From: Protopterus annectens
Taxonomy: Eukaryota > Chordata > Ceratodontiformes > Protopteridae
Direction of reading: 5' to 3'
DNA length: 64,000 nucleotides
NCBI RefSeq assembly: GCF_019279795.1
Contig: NC_056750.1
Location: 828,508,516-828,572,515 of the forward strand
A model generated the notes under the pieces. That model had not been told where the DNA came from. It searched no databases and saw nothing but the letters and a program-made list of their open reading frames with translations. Of the stretch, positions 54,480 through 64,000 are shown one piece after another. Both the position numbers and the translations under genes were made by a program. Within the stretch, counting starts at the first letter, position 1, and each line of letters opens with the position of its first letter.

Positions 54480-54965
54480 TGCTTTATACATTGCACACAT
54501 ATTTTCTTTATTATTCTCATGTACTCCAACATTACGTATATTATACAATTCCTGACTTCCTTTCATACATTTCACAATATTTTCTTTATTATTCTAATGC
54601 ACTCCAGCATTACATATATTACACTATTCCTGCCTTCCCTTCATACATTGCATAATATTTTCTTTATTATTGTCATGCACTCCAGCATTACAGATATTAC
54701 ACAATTCCTGCCTTCCCTTCATATACTGCATAATATTTTCTTTATTATTCTCATACACTCCAACATTATCTATATTATACAATTCCTGACTTCCTTTCAT
54801 ACATTTCACAATATTTTCTTTATTATTCTCATGCACTCCGGCATTACATATATTACACAATTCCTGCCTTCCCTTCATACATTGCATAATATTTTCTTTA
54901 TTATTGTCATGCACTCCAACATTACATTTATTACACAATTCATGCCATCCCTTCATACATTGCAT
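54480..54965. repeat. 78-bp minisatellite, about six copies (left part)
   Basis: The unit TCATGCACTCCAGCATTACA, TATATTACACAATTCCTGCC, TTCCCTTCATACATTGCATA, ATATTTTCTTTATTATT repeats every 78 to 79 bases. Two types alternate (CTGACTTCCTTTCATACATTTC and CTGCCTTCCCTTCATACATTG). The array is broken at 54966 by an L2 and resumes at 58352. Long frames through it are by-products of the period. Confidence 0.92.
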
Positions 54966-57900
54966 TTATTTATTTTTATTTATTTTGCATTTGTTAACTG
55001 GGATAGTCCAACTGGATACGTCTATTTTCAGTGGACACCTTGGCAGAAAAGCTCCAAGGAGACAAATTTACAAGACATACAGATAATTCTTGGATACATA
55101 TTTCATCTAGGTCCATTAGGTATGTAGGTACAGTTGACAATAAGTTTATAAACAACAATGCATAGTGTAGACTAACACAGATATGCCATCATTCTTCAGT
55201 TGTAGTATACAATTTTATGAAGGTAAAACATGAGATTTTTGTTAAGCCAAGAGTTACATTAGTATAGAAGTGGTTCAAGTATTAGTCTGGTGTGGAACAG
55301 GGACATAGCCATTTGTTGCTGAGGTAAGTTTTGATAGTTATTTTAAATTTAGAAAGGGATGCTTCTAGGGTTATGGATGTAGGCAGGGAGTTCCAGATTT
55401 TGGCTATATAAGAAGAGTATAGGGAGTCACAGGCATGGTTGTGAGATCTGGTAACTGCTAACAGTAACTTGTCTGTGGAGCGGAGTTGCCTAGGACAGGA
55501 ATACTGTTGGATTATGTTTCTTAATGAAGGTGTTATACTTGGATGAGAGAGTAGCTTGTGTGTGATAACCAGCTGGTTATAAGTTAGTAGGTTTGGTAGT
55601 TCAAGCCAACCCAATTGCTTTAGGTTTTGCCAGTGATGTGTTCTGAAGGAACTGTTGTTGGCAAATTTGGCTATCTGATTATAGCAGGTGGTCAATTTAT
55701 TGGTTTCTGTTTTGGATAGGTTGGTCAAGATTGGTGATGCATACAGTAGAGTTGAGAGAAGGTGTGTTTGTGCAATTGTAGTTCTAGCATTATGGGTCAG
55801 GAATGATTTGTGTTTGTAGAGACTTCCCAGCTTTTTGTTAGTATTTTTTATGGCCAGATTAATGTGTACATCAAATCTGAGCTTGTTATCAATAGTAATA
55901 CCTAGAAGTTTTGTCTTGGATTCAGGTGAAATAGGGGTCCCGTTTTTTGAGTGGATAGTAAAGGAGGAGGTGGGGGCAGCAGTGATTGAGGGATGAAATA
56001 TGAGGAGCTTAGTTTTTTGGGGGTTGAGTATCAAGGCATTCTCAGTAAGCCAGTTTTCGACTGAGTGAAAATTTTCCTGGGTTATTTTGTGTAGGTCAGC
56101 TAGGATAGGGGTGCTGCATATTATAGTAGAATCATCTGCGTATTGGATAAGGTTTGAACTATTTACAACTGAGTTGAGATTGTTAGTAAAAATTGAGAAT
56201 AGCAGGGGGCCCAGTATAGATCCCTGAGGTACACCAAGTGTCACAGGTAAGAGTGAAGACAAGTTGTTCCATAGTACTGCCTGTTGCCTATTGTTGAGGT
56301 AGTTTTTAAACCAGGAGACTGACAATTTATCTAGGCCTAGGTTAGTAAGGTGGGAGATTAATTTTTCATGATTAACCATATCAAATGCCTTTGATAGGTC
56401 TAGGAAGAGGGCTGCAGAAAGCTTACTATTGTTTCTGTTGTGGTTAATAGTATCTGTGAATGCTAGCAGGGCAGTGGTTGTGCTATGACCTGGATGGAAC
56501 CCGTGTTGGGTTTGGGATATGAGTTCTTGATTAATAAGGTGGGTCATTACTTGTTTGTGAATACATTTCTCCAGTATTTTAGCAAGTGGGGATAGGATAG
56601 CTATTGGTCTGTAGTTAGATATATCATAATAATTGCCCCCTTTATGAAGGGGTATAATATAGGCCATTTTCCAGATCAAGGATACTGAGCTTTCAGAGAT
56701 GGATCTGTTTATTAGGATAGAGACTGGTATGGCTATTTCAATTGCTACCAGTTTTAAGAATTTGTTGGGGAGGGAGTCTGCTCCTAGTGTTGTTGGTTTT
56801 AATTGAGAGAGTAATTTTCTTATGTAGGAGGTTGGGTGGGTTGTAGCTTAAAAGTGGGGCTGTTATTAGGTTTAGTGTGGACAGTAGTGGTTTTGGTATG
56901 ACGCTGCTTTTGTGCAAGGGCAAGTACGGTCTCAGTAAAGAAAGCATTGAATGATTCTGCTATGTTTTCTTTCATTAACCCAGAATTTTTTTTGGATTGC
57001 TCATGTGTTGATTTTGGTGGGTAATAAAGTAATTTCTTTTATCTTGCATGACTAGTTTTTTGGTTAGATTTCTAATCTGTTGGTATGCTTGCTGTGTACT
57101 TGGGGTTTTTTTGGACGGGCCTCCAGGTTTTCCAGGCTCTATTCCTTTCTGTTATTTTTTGTCTTGCTTCCCTAGTTAACAATGGAACTGCTTTGTTCTT
57201 AACTCTGGTAGTTCTTTCAGGGGCATGCCTATTTAGTATTTCTAGAAATGTGCAGTTAAATTGTTTGGTGGCTTCATCTAGGGGTAGGTAATACAGTTGG
57301 GATCAGTTGTATAGTTTTAGATCATGTAAAAAGTTTGATATGTTAAAAAGTGTTTTTTGTACCTAATTGTTTGGAGTATAGGGATTTGGGGGTGGTGGGA
57401 GTTATATTTAAGTAAGAAGGTAGCCTGATGGTTGCTTAGTGAGTCAGGAAGTGTGCCTGCTAGGTAGGAAGAAGGAATTTTATTTAGCAAAATCCAGTCT
57501 AGAAGAGTTTCTTTTTTTTCTATTGTTATATACTCTAGTGGGTTCTTTGATTAGTTGAGAGAAGGAAACTAGGTTGATATGATTAGTGGGAGCTTGGGAA
57601 GAGCATGTGAGCCAGTCAGTATTAAAGTCCCCTAATGCAATAGTCTCCTGATGTAAGGATTCTGATACCATTGTAATAAACTTTCCATGATAGGGATATT
57701 ATTGCCTGGGGGGATATAACCTATTACTAAGTTAATAGTTTTGTTGTTGCCTATTTTGAGATTAGTTAATAGTATTTCTGCTTTGTCCAAGGGGCGTATT
57801 GGTAACTCAGTTTTAGCTATTGTTAGTGCATTTTTGTAAGCAGGGCAATGCCACCGTCCTTCTTTTTCAGTCTATCTTGTCTAAGGATACTGTATCCAGG

Positions 57901-58351
57901 TGGCAGGATTTTTGTATCTTTGGTAGTTGGTTTTAGCCATGTTTCTGTTAAACTGATTATATCAGGGTGATATTGTGAGATTAGAATATGAAGCTTGTGT
58001 ATTTTATTGTTTAAGCTCCTGATATTTAGATTTAGGAGGAGCAGACTATTTGCTGGCCTGATATTAATTTGGGTTAGTTTGGGAAGCTGTTGTGCTTTAC
58101 TTAGGGGATTTGTATCATATGGGCCTGGGTTTGGGTGGATATCTCCATCATTTAATAGTTGTTGTTGGTTTGTTTGCAAAAGTTTCACTAGCTTTTGTAG
58201 TATTATTATGTATTTGTTGGTTGCAGTTGATTTGGGGTAGGTGTTGATGGGTTTAAGAAGGGTATGGCTTATGGCTGTAGTATTGAATAGGGTAGGGCTT
58301 ATTGTTAGGGGGTAACTGGGTGGGATGGGTGTGATAATGGATGTGGATTTA
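54966..58351 (-). mobile_element. L2 LINE copy H, best preserved, inserted in the 78-bp array
   Basis: It is flanked by TGCAT at 54961-54965 and at 58352-58356, inside one minisatellite unit split at CATTGCAT/ATAATATT. The 3' tail is TTATTTATTTTTATTTATTT, AACTGGGATAGTCC and GGCAGAAAAGCTCC. From the right, the minus strand carries a 2A-like motif (58120-58146), endonuclease, linker and an intact 465-codon RT frame. About 3.39 kb. Confidence 0.92.
55282..56679 (-). CDS. L2 reverse transcriptase and C-terminal domain, 465 codons open
   Basis: Intact frame. Residues 1-40 hold the RT entry (WKMAYIIPLHKGG, SNYRPIAIL). Residues 91-100 LFLDLSKAFD are the A box with the first catalytic Asp; 149-161 GVPQGSILGPLLF the B box; 179-183 QYADD the catalytic C box; then LNPQKTKLLIF (D box) and TKLLGITIDNKLRFDVHI (thumb). 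The C-terminus holds YIAKIWNSLPTSITLEAS and ends at WLCPCSTPD. The apparent start Met is internal; the full protein began upstream with the endonuclease, now out of frame. All RT catalytic residues are present, so this is a young or well-kept copy. Confidence 0.93.
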   Translation of the reverse strand: MIWKMAYIIPLHKGGNYYDISNYRPIAILSPLAKILEKCIHKQVMTHLINQELISQTQHGFHPGHSTTTALLAFTDTINHNRNNSKLSAALFLDLSKAFDMVNHEKLISHLTNLGLDKLSVSWFKNYLNNRQQAVLWNNLSSLLPVTLGVPQGSILGPLLFSIFTNNLNSVVNSSNLIQYADDSTIICSTPILADLHKITQENFHSVENWLTENALILNPQKTKLLIFHPSITAAPTSSFTIHSKNGTPISPESKTKLLGITIDNKLRFDVHINLAIKNTNKKLGSLYKHKSFLTHNARTTIAQTHLLSTLLYASPILTNLSKTETNKLTTCYNQIAKFANNSSFRTHHWQNLKQLGWLELPNLLTYNQLVITHKLLSHPSITPSLRNIIQQYSCPRQLRSTDKLLLAVTRSHNHACDSLYSSYIAKIWNSLPTSITLEASLSKFKITIKTYLSNKWLCPCSTPD

Positions 58352-58352
58352 T
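57480..58352 (-). pseudogene. L2 ORF2 N-terminus and endonuclease, frameshifted
   Basis: The frame to 57823 (from the first element codon near 58352) carries LLNDGDIHPNPGP, a 2A-like sequence, then LLLNLNIRSLNNKIHKLHIL (endonuclease start, Asn), DIISLTETWLKP (catalytic Glu), LRQDRLKKKDGGIALL. Frame 57671-57480 carries IALGDFNTDW (GDFN) and QLIKEPTRVYN. The segments between and the last His box are lost to frame changes. The open frame as extended rightward to 58407 reads 18 extra codons from the minisatellite, which are not part of L2. Confidence 0.85.
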
Positions 58353-58427
58353 GCATAATATTTTCTTTATTATTCTCATGCACTCCAACATTACATATAT
58401 TACACAATTCCTGTCTTCCCTTAAACC
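58352..58427. repeat. 78-bp minisatellite, resumed unit right of L2
   Basis: TGCATAATATTTTCTTTATT, ATTCTCATGCACTCCAACAT and TACATATATTACACAATTCC continue the array broken at 54965, followed by unrelated DNA from CCTTAAACC. Confidence 0.9.
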
Positions 58428-59547
58428 TTACACTTCCTTCTCCTCCTAAACATTATTCTCAGTGTATTTTTTCCACAGTCTCCATTTAGTTCTATGCAGT
58501 TTTCTTCTTCCCTTTTCTAAAGATCTCACTTCCATTGTTTTAGCTCTTTAACAATATGCAATACTTCAATTACAGGGGGCTTGCTTATTTATTTATTTAT
58601 TTTTTTATTTACATTTGTTTACCAGGATAGTCCACTAGGCCAAGGAGAACCCATTTTCTGTGGAGGCCCGGGGAGAAAAGCTCCATAGCCATAGTATAAG
58701 TATTACACAGTACATATGCAGTATATTATGTGACAAACAATAAACAAAAACATAAAAATGTGAAGCATAGTACAAATTCAATACTGCAGCATACAGTGGA
58801 GAACTAAAAAATAATACAATCTGATCAATATTCAGTAGTACCCTGTCAGTCCATGTACATGCGCAACATAGTACAAATTCAATACAGTACCATATGTGGT
58901 GAGCCAGTAGGTGGTACCTTCTGAGAACCAATTGTGGATCTATACAAAAGCAGTACAGACTAATGTGCAGTAGAAACATAAAGTAGTTCACTACTAAAAA
59001 CAGTACAAGCTAAAGACAGTATATTTTGAAGTGGTCTGTTCATAAGAGCAGTTAAAAGATAAATATTAGTATTGTGTGAGAGAATGAATAAGAGAGTCAA
59101 GGTTGATTACGTACATGTGTTGGGATGTATAGATCAAGACAGAAATGAGAAAGGGACGGGAGGAGGCAGGTGGAGAGGGGAGGTTCAGGTTATAGTAATT
59201 GCAGCCTTGGTGCAGTTGCACTGCAATAGTGAGGCAAGATGTTGTTTCAGTGACTTCTTAAAGAAAGGGGTACTGCTGATAGACCTAAGTGAAGATGGGA
59301 GACTATTCCATAGTTTAGCTACAGCAAAAGAGTAGTGCATTTGTCCAGCTCTGTGGGTAGGTCTTGCTACATTTAGGAACAGTTGTTTATGGGATCCGAG
59401 AGGTCTAGTTGGATGATATCATGTGGGTAGAGAAGACAAGGAAAGACAGTGGGTAGGTTTATAAATAACCTTGTGCGCAGTGGTTAGTCGAATGAGTGTC
59501 AGGTGATGAGGTAGTTCCAGACAGTTTAGTAGGAGTAGTGAAGAGCA

Positions 59548-59662
59548 GTGGTGAGAAAAATAGTTATAATTTGTTACAAATGTTGCGATTTTATTGTAGC
59601 AACAGTGGTGAGAAGAATAGTTATCATTTGTTACAAATGTTGCGATTTTTATTGTAGCAAGA
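59548..59662. repeat. 57-bp tandem duplication in L2 copy I
   Basis: GTGGTGAGAAAAATAGTTAT, AATTTGTTACAAATGTTGCG, ATTTTATTGTAGCAACA at 59548-59604 is repeated at 59605-59662 with few changes. Confidence 0.9.
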
Positions 59663-60720
59663 GGCTAGTTTGTGTTTTAGAGAGGTCTGAATATTGCTCA
59701 GTAGACGTGAACCATAAAGAAGTGATGGCAGAAGAAAGGAAGAGGCAACAGGCAGTTTTGTGGAGTAGGAAGTATTTATGTCTATAAAGAGAGACCAGTT
59801 TTTGGTGTGTTTTTTCAATATTGGTTTGAATGTGCATGTCAAATTTTCATCTATGATGACCCCTAACAGTTTAGCATATGTTATGACTTCAATTATAGTT
59901 CTGTTTTGGGATTGGATGGTGAAATTGTCCTTGTTTAATGTATTGGATTTCTCAGATTGAAAAGAACAGGTTTGGCTTTATTTGGGTTTAGGGCAAGATG
60001 ATTATTGGACATCCATAATTCTGTGGTAGTGAGGACACCTTGTGTGAGTAGAAGCAGGTCTGTGGTAGTGAGGGCATTGTGTGTGAGTAGGAGCAGGTCT
60101 GAGGTAGTGAGGGCATCATGTGTGAGTAGGAGCAGGTCTGACGGTGAGTTGGCAGCACAGATGATTGTAAAATCATCTGCATATTTGATGACAGTACTTT
60201 GGGTAAGTGGGGTGAGGAAGTTATTGATAAAGATGCTGAACAAAAGGGGCCCTAATATGGATCCTTGTGGAATACCTGTTCTGTCCAGGAAAGGAGAAAA
60301 AGAATTTTGCCATCTGGTTGACTGTTGCCTGTTAGAGAGGTAATTCTGGAACCACTCTAGGCATGGAGGAGAGATGCCTATGCCAGCCAGTTTACTGATA
60401 AGGAGAGAGTGGGAGACTATATCGAATGCCTTTAAGAGCTATAGAAAGAGAGAGGAGACAATTTTTCCGTCATCTCGGGCCTGGTTGACTATGTCAGAGA
60501 AGGACAGGACAGTCATAGTAGTGCTATGACCTGGTTGAAATCCATGCTGGGTGAGAGAAAAGATGTGTTTGTGAAGAAGGTGGAGAAGTTGGATGTGGAT
60601 GTATTTTTCTAGAATCTTAGAGATAGATGAGAAGATACAAATGGGTCAGAAGTTGGAGGAGTCTGTATTAGTGCCACCTTTATGTAGAGGCTGAATGTAG
60701 GCCTTTTTCCAAATAGTGAA
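59624..60720 (-). pseudogene. L2 reverse transcriptase with a 39-bp triplication (copy I)
   Basis: Frame 60243-59935 reads MFSIFINNFLTPLTQSTVIK, YADDFTIICAANS (C box with both Asp), then SDLLLLTHDALTT, SDLLLLTHNALTT and TDLLLLTQGVLTT before TELWMSNNHLALNPNKAKPV (D box). Other L2 copies have one such block (ADLHKITQENFHSVENWL), so two extra 13-residue units sit in frame next to the catalytic box. Frame 59842-59624 holds thumb residues (HTKNWSLFIDINTS). Confidence 0.82.
60021..60137. repeat. 39-bp tandem triplication in L2 copy I
   Basis: Three units start at 60021, 60060 and 60099 (CTGTGGTAGTGAGGACACCT, CTGTGGTAGTGAGGGCATTG, CTGAGGTAGTGAGGGCATCA), each ending GAGTAGGAGCAGGT or GAGTAGAAGCAGGT. 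The 13-codon period keeps the RT frame. Confidence 0.93.
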
Positions 60721-61350
60721 TGTGTGGGATTACAGAATGGATCTGTTAATAAGTATACTGATGGGGTAGGCTATGGAACTGGCAACAATCTGTAGGAACT
60801 TGGGAGGTAGGTTGTTTGGGGTGTTAGAGCAGGGTTTGAGTTTTTGAAGCAGTTTTATTGTGTTTGTGGTGGATGAGGGATTATGGGTGTGGAGAGAGGG
60901 TGGATGTGAAGGAAAGTTGGCAGTTAGATTGACAATAGTGTTAATGAAGTAACAGTTAAAAAGTGTAGCAATCTCTGTTGGTGTTTTGTCAGGGTTTGGA
61001 CATGGATTGATGGTTAACTCTGGGATTAGTAGGAAATTGATGGAGCTCCTGAACCTTTTAGGGTTTTGTTTGTGGTGGTTTTGTAGTGTAAACTAGAGAT
61101 CTTTTTTTCTCTTTTATGAATAGCCACTTCACTTGATTATGTAGCTGTTTACATGTTGTCAGGTCTGAGATGTTTTTGCTTTTTTTGCCAGTGTTTCCAG
61201 GCTTTATCCTTAGTGGTCATAAGGTGCTTGGTGGGTTTTGTGAGCCAGATGGCATGATTAGTTTTCATGCTCCACAGAATGAGTGGTGCTTGGTTGTTTA
61301 AGACCTTGAAAAAGGTTGAGTTAAAGAATCCAACAGTGTCATCTAGCTTT

Positions 61351-62221
61351 TACATTTTTATTTCCGTTTTCTAGTAATTGTTTTTTTCTTTTGGCAGCCA
61401 AGAGTATTAAACTTAATAAGGCCTTACGATATTTAGGCAATTTAGATGTTATATCCCAGCTCAAAAGAATCATTTCCTTTGTGGCAGCCATTTGCTACCC
61501 TAGTATTTCTGACAGAGTACTCACTGCTGTACTTTTAAAATCTGCCAACACCTTCAGCATTTTATATTGAACCTGAAGAAAAATTCTTTGACGTTTATTC
61601 GGGACATAAAAATACCTATGCAAACACTTCACAACAAAAATCCTAAACCTTCTGAACTTTGTTGCATACCTGAAACACATACAGATGCTTCCAGTTATTT
61701 CTTTGTATATTGTTTTTCCACTCACTCTTCCCAGACTTTTCCAACCTCTTCTATTTGATTATTATAGTTATCATGTGATATTTATAAACCTTATTAATTG
61801 TCCCTTTTTAACAGCAGCTTCTGGTCTAGAATCAACTAAAAGCTCTGCAAGAGCAGCCCTGGGATTCAATAAACTCCATGCAGGAATAGTACTATTCCTT
61901 CACGGAGTGAATTGTGTCCGTGTAGCATCAGCATTAATAGCAGCACGTCTTGCATATTCATGAAGGCGCGCTACTGCTAAGGCTACATGGACCTACTGAG
62001 TGGAGGAGGTGTGTTTAAGTAGTGCACGCACATCTAACACACACCCTGCACTCAGAAAGTGCTGTACGGCACTTTTTAAATATATTTCATGTCTGCGAAC
62101 ACTGAAAGCAGAAAAAAATTGCTAATTCATGTGACTGCAGTCAATGAAACAGCTACTAGATCAGGAAATACAAGCAGGGGGTATGTGACAGGTTCTGTCA
62201 CACACACCCTGAATTGTCAAA
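61351..62221. other. Unassigned; one internal direct repeat
   Basis: No recognised domain. A phrase ACACACCCTG.. AAGTGCTGTACGGCACTTTT at 62038-62077 recurs at about 62200-62239 (AAGTGCGGTATGGCACTTTA), with inverted character (AAGTGC and GCACTT). The short plus frame 62089-62331 has no known motif. Confidence 0.4.
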
Positions 62222-62600
62222 GTGCGGTATGGCACTTTACCTCACAACTGGACAGATCTTCACTGAATGTCCACAGTGTTGGCTCACATATTTGGTCAGT
62301 CATACCTCACAACTGCACAGCTCTTAACTAAATACCCATAGTGTTGGCTCACATATTTGGTCAGGCATAACCTGCAACTGCACAGATCTTCATAGAATGT
62401 CAAGCTTTTTGCTTCATATTTTTATTCTGTCCCTCATACAAATTGTGTTTCATTTTTGTATTTAGAAATAATAGCAGACATTGGAGTATCAGATTTCATA
62501 CCCTTCAGAAAATACATGCTAATGCACAACCTGTGAAATATTGCTCTGACAAACTTAGAAAGTTGATAGAATGACAGGATTTGCATTACCAAATGTTAAA
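62222..62600 (+). repeat. Unnamed dispersed repeat with its head in three tandem copies
   Basis: A 64 to 65-bp unit (ACCTCACAACTGGACAGATC, TTCACTGAATGTCCACAGTG, TTGGCTCACATATTTGGTCA) starts near 62240, 62304 and 62369. The last unit runs on into CATATTTTTATTCTGTCCCT, ACCCTTCAGAAAATACATGC and GACAAACTTAGAAAGTTGAT, the body of the family seen at 26398-26700. The unit corresponds to the family's start (CATACCTGTCAACTGTCC). Confidence 0.55.
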
Positions 62601-62630
62601 TATTAATATTGTGGCTATATCTCAAGTGTT

Positions 62631-62634
62631 TATA

Positions 62635-62668
<34 letters not shown>

Positions 62669-62672
62669 TTTT
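62631..62672. repeat. (TA)n followed by a T-run
   Basis: About 11 TA units, then about 21 T residues. Confidence 0.95.
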
Positions 62673-62764
62673 ACATATAAATGGTGTTTAAGCATAGCTG
62701 AGCATTTTTGCACTCCAGGTTGTAAGAGCTGAATACAAAATTATAAGCAAAATCTTCAATGACA

Positions 62765-62840
62765 AAGTACTGTAGTGGTTAGTGCTCCAGCTTGGTATGC
62801 AGGAGTTCGGGTTCGAATACTAAAGCAGTCCATTCCTTTT
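62765..62840 (+). repeat. tRNA-like SINE head fragment
   Basis: TGTAGTGGTTAGTGCTCCAG fits an A box and TTCGGGTTCGAATACT a B box, as in tRNA-derived SINE heads. No acceptor stem pairing is evident, so a functional tRNA is unlikely. Confidence 0.5.
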
Positions 62841-62999
62841 GTAAATGGGAAAGCATTGCTAAATTAATTTTATTTTTATTTTTTCACAATGATGTAGGAG
62901 TTGATATTTGTTAACCAGGGTAGTGTATCTGTTCCAGTATTGCAGTGTGAATAGATATATGATGTGAACTGTGCTATCACCCTTTTTTATTTTCCTTTT

Positions 63000-63285
63000 G
63001 TTTTTTTTTTAAATTAAGGCATGTTTAAATGTGTTTAAGTGGGTTTAGGCAGCGCTAATTGAGATTAAGCTACTTCAGGGCTAAGCAGCTTTTAGCATTG
63101 CTTAGTGTCATGCAAACTCATGCAAACGTGCTTGAACCTGCTTACAACTACTCTAATCTATCAGTCTCTAGCAGCCACTGTTCTGCCTAGCAACAAAATG
63201 ATCTAATCTGGCAAGTTTCAAACCCAGGACCCTGTGCACTGCAGTCAGAAAAACTATCACTACACCATATGAGCTGGAAGTGTTG
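63000..63285 (-). mobile_element. tRNA-derived SINE with A-rich tail, third type
   Basis: On the minus strand, the head TCATATGGTGTAGTGATAGT and the box CCTGGGTTTGAAACTTGCC are tRNA-like. The body runs through AGATCATTTTGTTGCTAGGC, GTAAGCAGGTTCAAGCACGT and TAGCTTAATCTCAATTAGCG, and ends TTTAAAAAAAAAAACAAAAG. It shares no tail with the SINEs at 12.3, 23.4 and 49.6 kb. Confidence 0.6.
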
Positions 63286-63344
63286 CTTGTGTTTCAGTAA
63301 ATATGTCATGCATAATGGTCTTCTGTAGAATCAATAATGCTTTG

Positions 63345-63412
<68 letters not shown>
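63345..63412. repeat. (TA)n tract left of FB-8
   Basis: About 34 TA units, ending at the GGATTTGTATC terminus of the foldback element. Confidence 0.95.
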
Positions 63413-63414
<2 letters not shown>

Positions 63415-63680
63415 ATTTGTATCACTTCATTGAAAGACCATTTCACTGAGACCAAATCACCTAAAACTCATTTCAATGACAAGCAGTACTCTAAGGCAAG
63501 TCAAAGGTATATGTCCTTTTCCCCACTGTAGTGCAATCCTTGTGTTAGTATATATAGTTAGGGGGTGTGTGGGGGGCATAGCCCCACCTAGTTGGGTTTT
63601 ACCAAATAATGTAAAACAAAACCAGACAACAGAAACCCCCCCTAACTATATATACTAACACCAGGATCGCACTACAGTTA
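63413..63680. mobile_element. Foldback element FB-8, right outer arm missing
   Basis: The left arm has TTTCACTGA-type units (CACTTCATTGAAAGACCATT, TTTCACTGAGACC). The module TTTTCCCCACTGTAGTGCAA, GTTAGTATATATAGTTAGGG and GGGGGGCATAGCCCC follows and is then mirrored from 63637 (CCCCCCCTAACTATATATAC, TAACACCAGGATCGCACTAC). The reversed copy stops at ACAGTTAATC, so the right outer arm is lost. Confidence 0.8.
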
Positions 63681-64000
63681 ATCGGGATGTATAGGAGTCA
63701 CACTTATTAATTCACAATAACATAAGTGAAATGTTCAAAGAATATAACTTATTAAAATGTTAAAAGAATATAAATTAATAACATAATGAATGGAAGTAAA
63801 AAGATGTAGTAACACATTCAGTCATATGTAAATGAGCTATGGAATGAATGAAATATTGGCATATGTATTGAGATAGTGAAATTTATTTAAAATGAATTTA
63901 TTTAACAGATTTATTTAATTAATATATTTATTATAAAGCAGGTATAAACAAGTAATGAAATGAAGGGAATATTTTTATGTTTAGGAAACAGTGGCATTTA
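63681..64000. other. No recognised feature
   Basis: AT-rich end of the window with no repeat or frame I can name. Confidence 0.4.

Larger units (their letters stand above)
58585..61350 (-). mobile_element. L2 LINE copy I, 5'-truncated
   Basis: The 3' tail at 58585-58690 (TTATTTATTTTTTTATTTAC, CCAGGATAGTCC, GGCCCGGGGAGAAAAGCTCC) is the L2 tail. The minus strand carries the RT region up to the linker. The frame is broken more than in copy H. Two tandem duplications lie inside (59548-59662 and 60021-60137). Confidence 0.85.

Noticed and set aside
54519..55127. A 202-codon plus-strand frame over the 78-bp array
   Set aside because: It is a by-product of the 78-bp period and runs into the L2 tail; no domain is visible.
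62765..62840. Functional tRNA gene
   Set aside because: A and B box-like sequences are present, but no acceptor stem or cloverleaf pairing was evident; it looks like a SINE head.

Overview
The window is vertebrate nuclear DNA: AT-rich, without operons, and built almost entirely from layered retrotransposons, SINEs, foldback elements, minisatellites and (TA)n arrays. I found no host gene exon I can defend. The mix (CR1-type LINEs with an esterase ORF1, L2 LINEs, Penelope-like elements, tRNA-derived SINEs with L2-type tails, MIR/CORE-like relics) suggests a large, repeat-rich genome. A lungfish is my best guess; an amphibian or another non-amniote is possible. Family names rest on motif recognition, not on a database search.

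Layout. 1-1.8 kb: CR1 copy A (minus, runs off the left edge). 4.5-6.7 kb: a 75-bp minisatellite. 6.8-10.9 kb: CR1 copy B (minus). 11.8-14.9 kb: decayed L2 pieces (plus) carrying a SINE, a (TA)n tract and a 774-bp Penelope-derived foldback with an 18-bp target duplication. 14.9-18.3 kb: Penelope element PLE1 (minus), split by an L2 3' fragment. 19.6-20.7 kb: three adjacent foldback elements. 20.7-24.1 kb: CR1 tail, L2, a foldback in (TA)n, and an L2 tail holding a SINE. 24.2-27.8 kb: MIR-like relics and unassigned DNA. 27.8-30.6 kb: a decayed L1/Tx1-like LINE (minus). 30.65-36.34 kb: foldback, (TA)n, Penelope element PLE2, (TA)n, foldback, (TA)n, foldback, (TA)n. 37.7-38.5 kb: a 51-bp satellite that appears to be an amplified CR1 3' terminus. 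38.5-49.6 kb: CR1 copies E, F and C (all minus); C is nearly full length but is interrupted by an L2 fragment carrying a 42-bp minisatellite. 49.6-54.4 kb: SINE, unassigned DNA, L1 ORF1 and CR1 relics. 54.5-58.4 kb: a 78-bp minisatellite interrupted by the best-preserved L2 copy. 58.6-61.4 kb: another L2 with tandem duplications inside its reverse transcriptase. 62-64 kb: repeat relics, a SINE and a truncated foldback.

How the parts relate. CR1 and L2 supply reverse transcriptase plus apurinic-type endonuclease; the SINE at 49.6 kb carries an L2-type 3' tail and probably used that machinery. The Penelope elements supply a different reverse transcriptase plus a GIY-YIG nuclease, have hammerhead-like motifs in their terminal repeats, and seem to have spawned the foldback at 13.5 kb. 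The most unusual content is a family of hairpin elements (at least seven copies with a recognisable common central module and very different terminal arms, plus one related copy), mostly set in or next to (TA)n arrays. I do not recognise this family.
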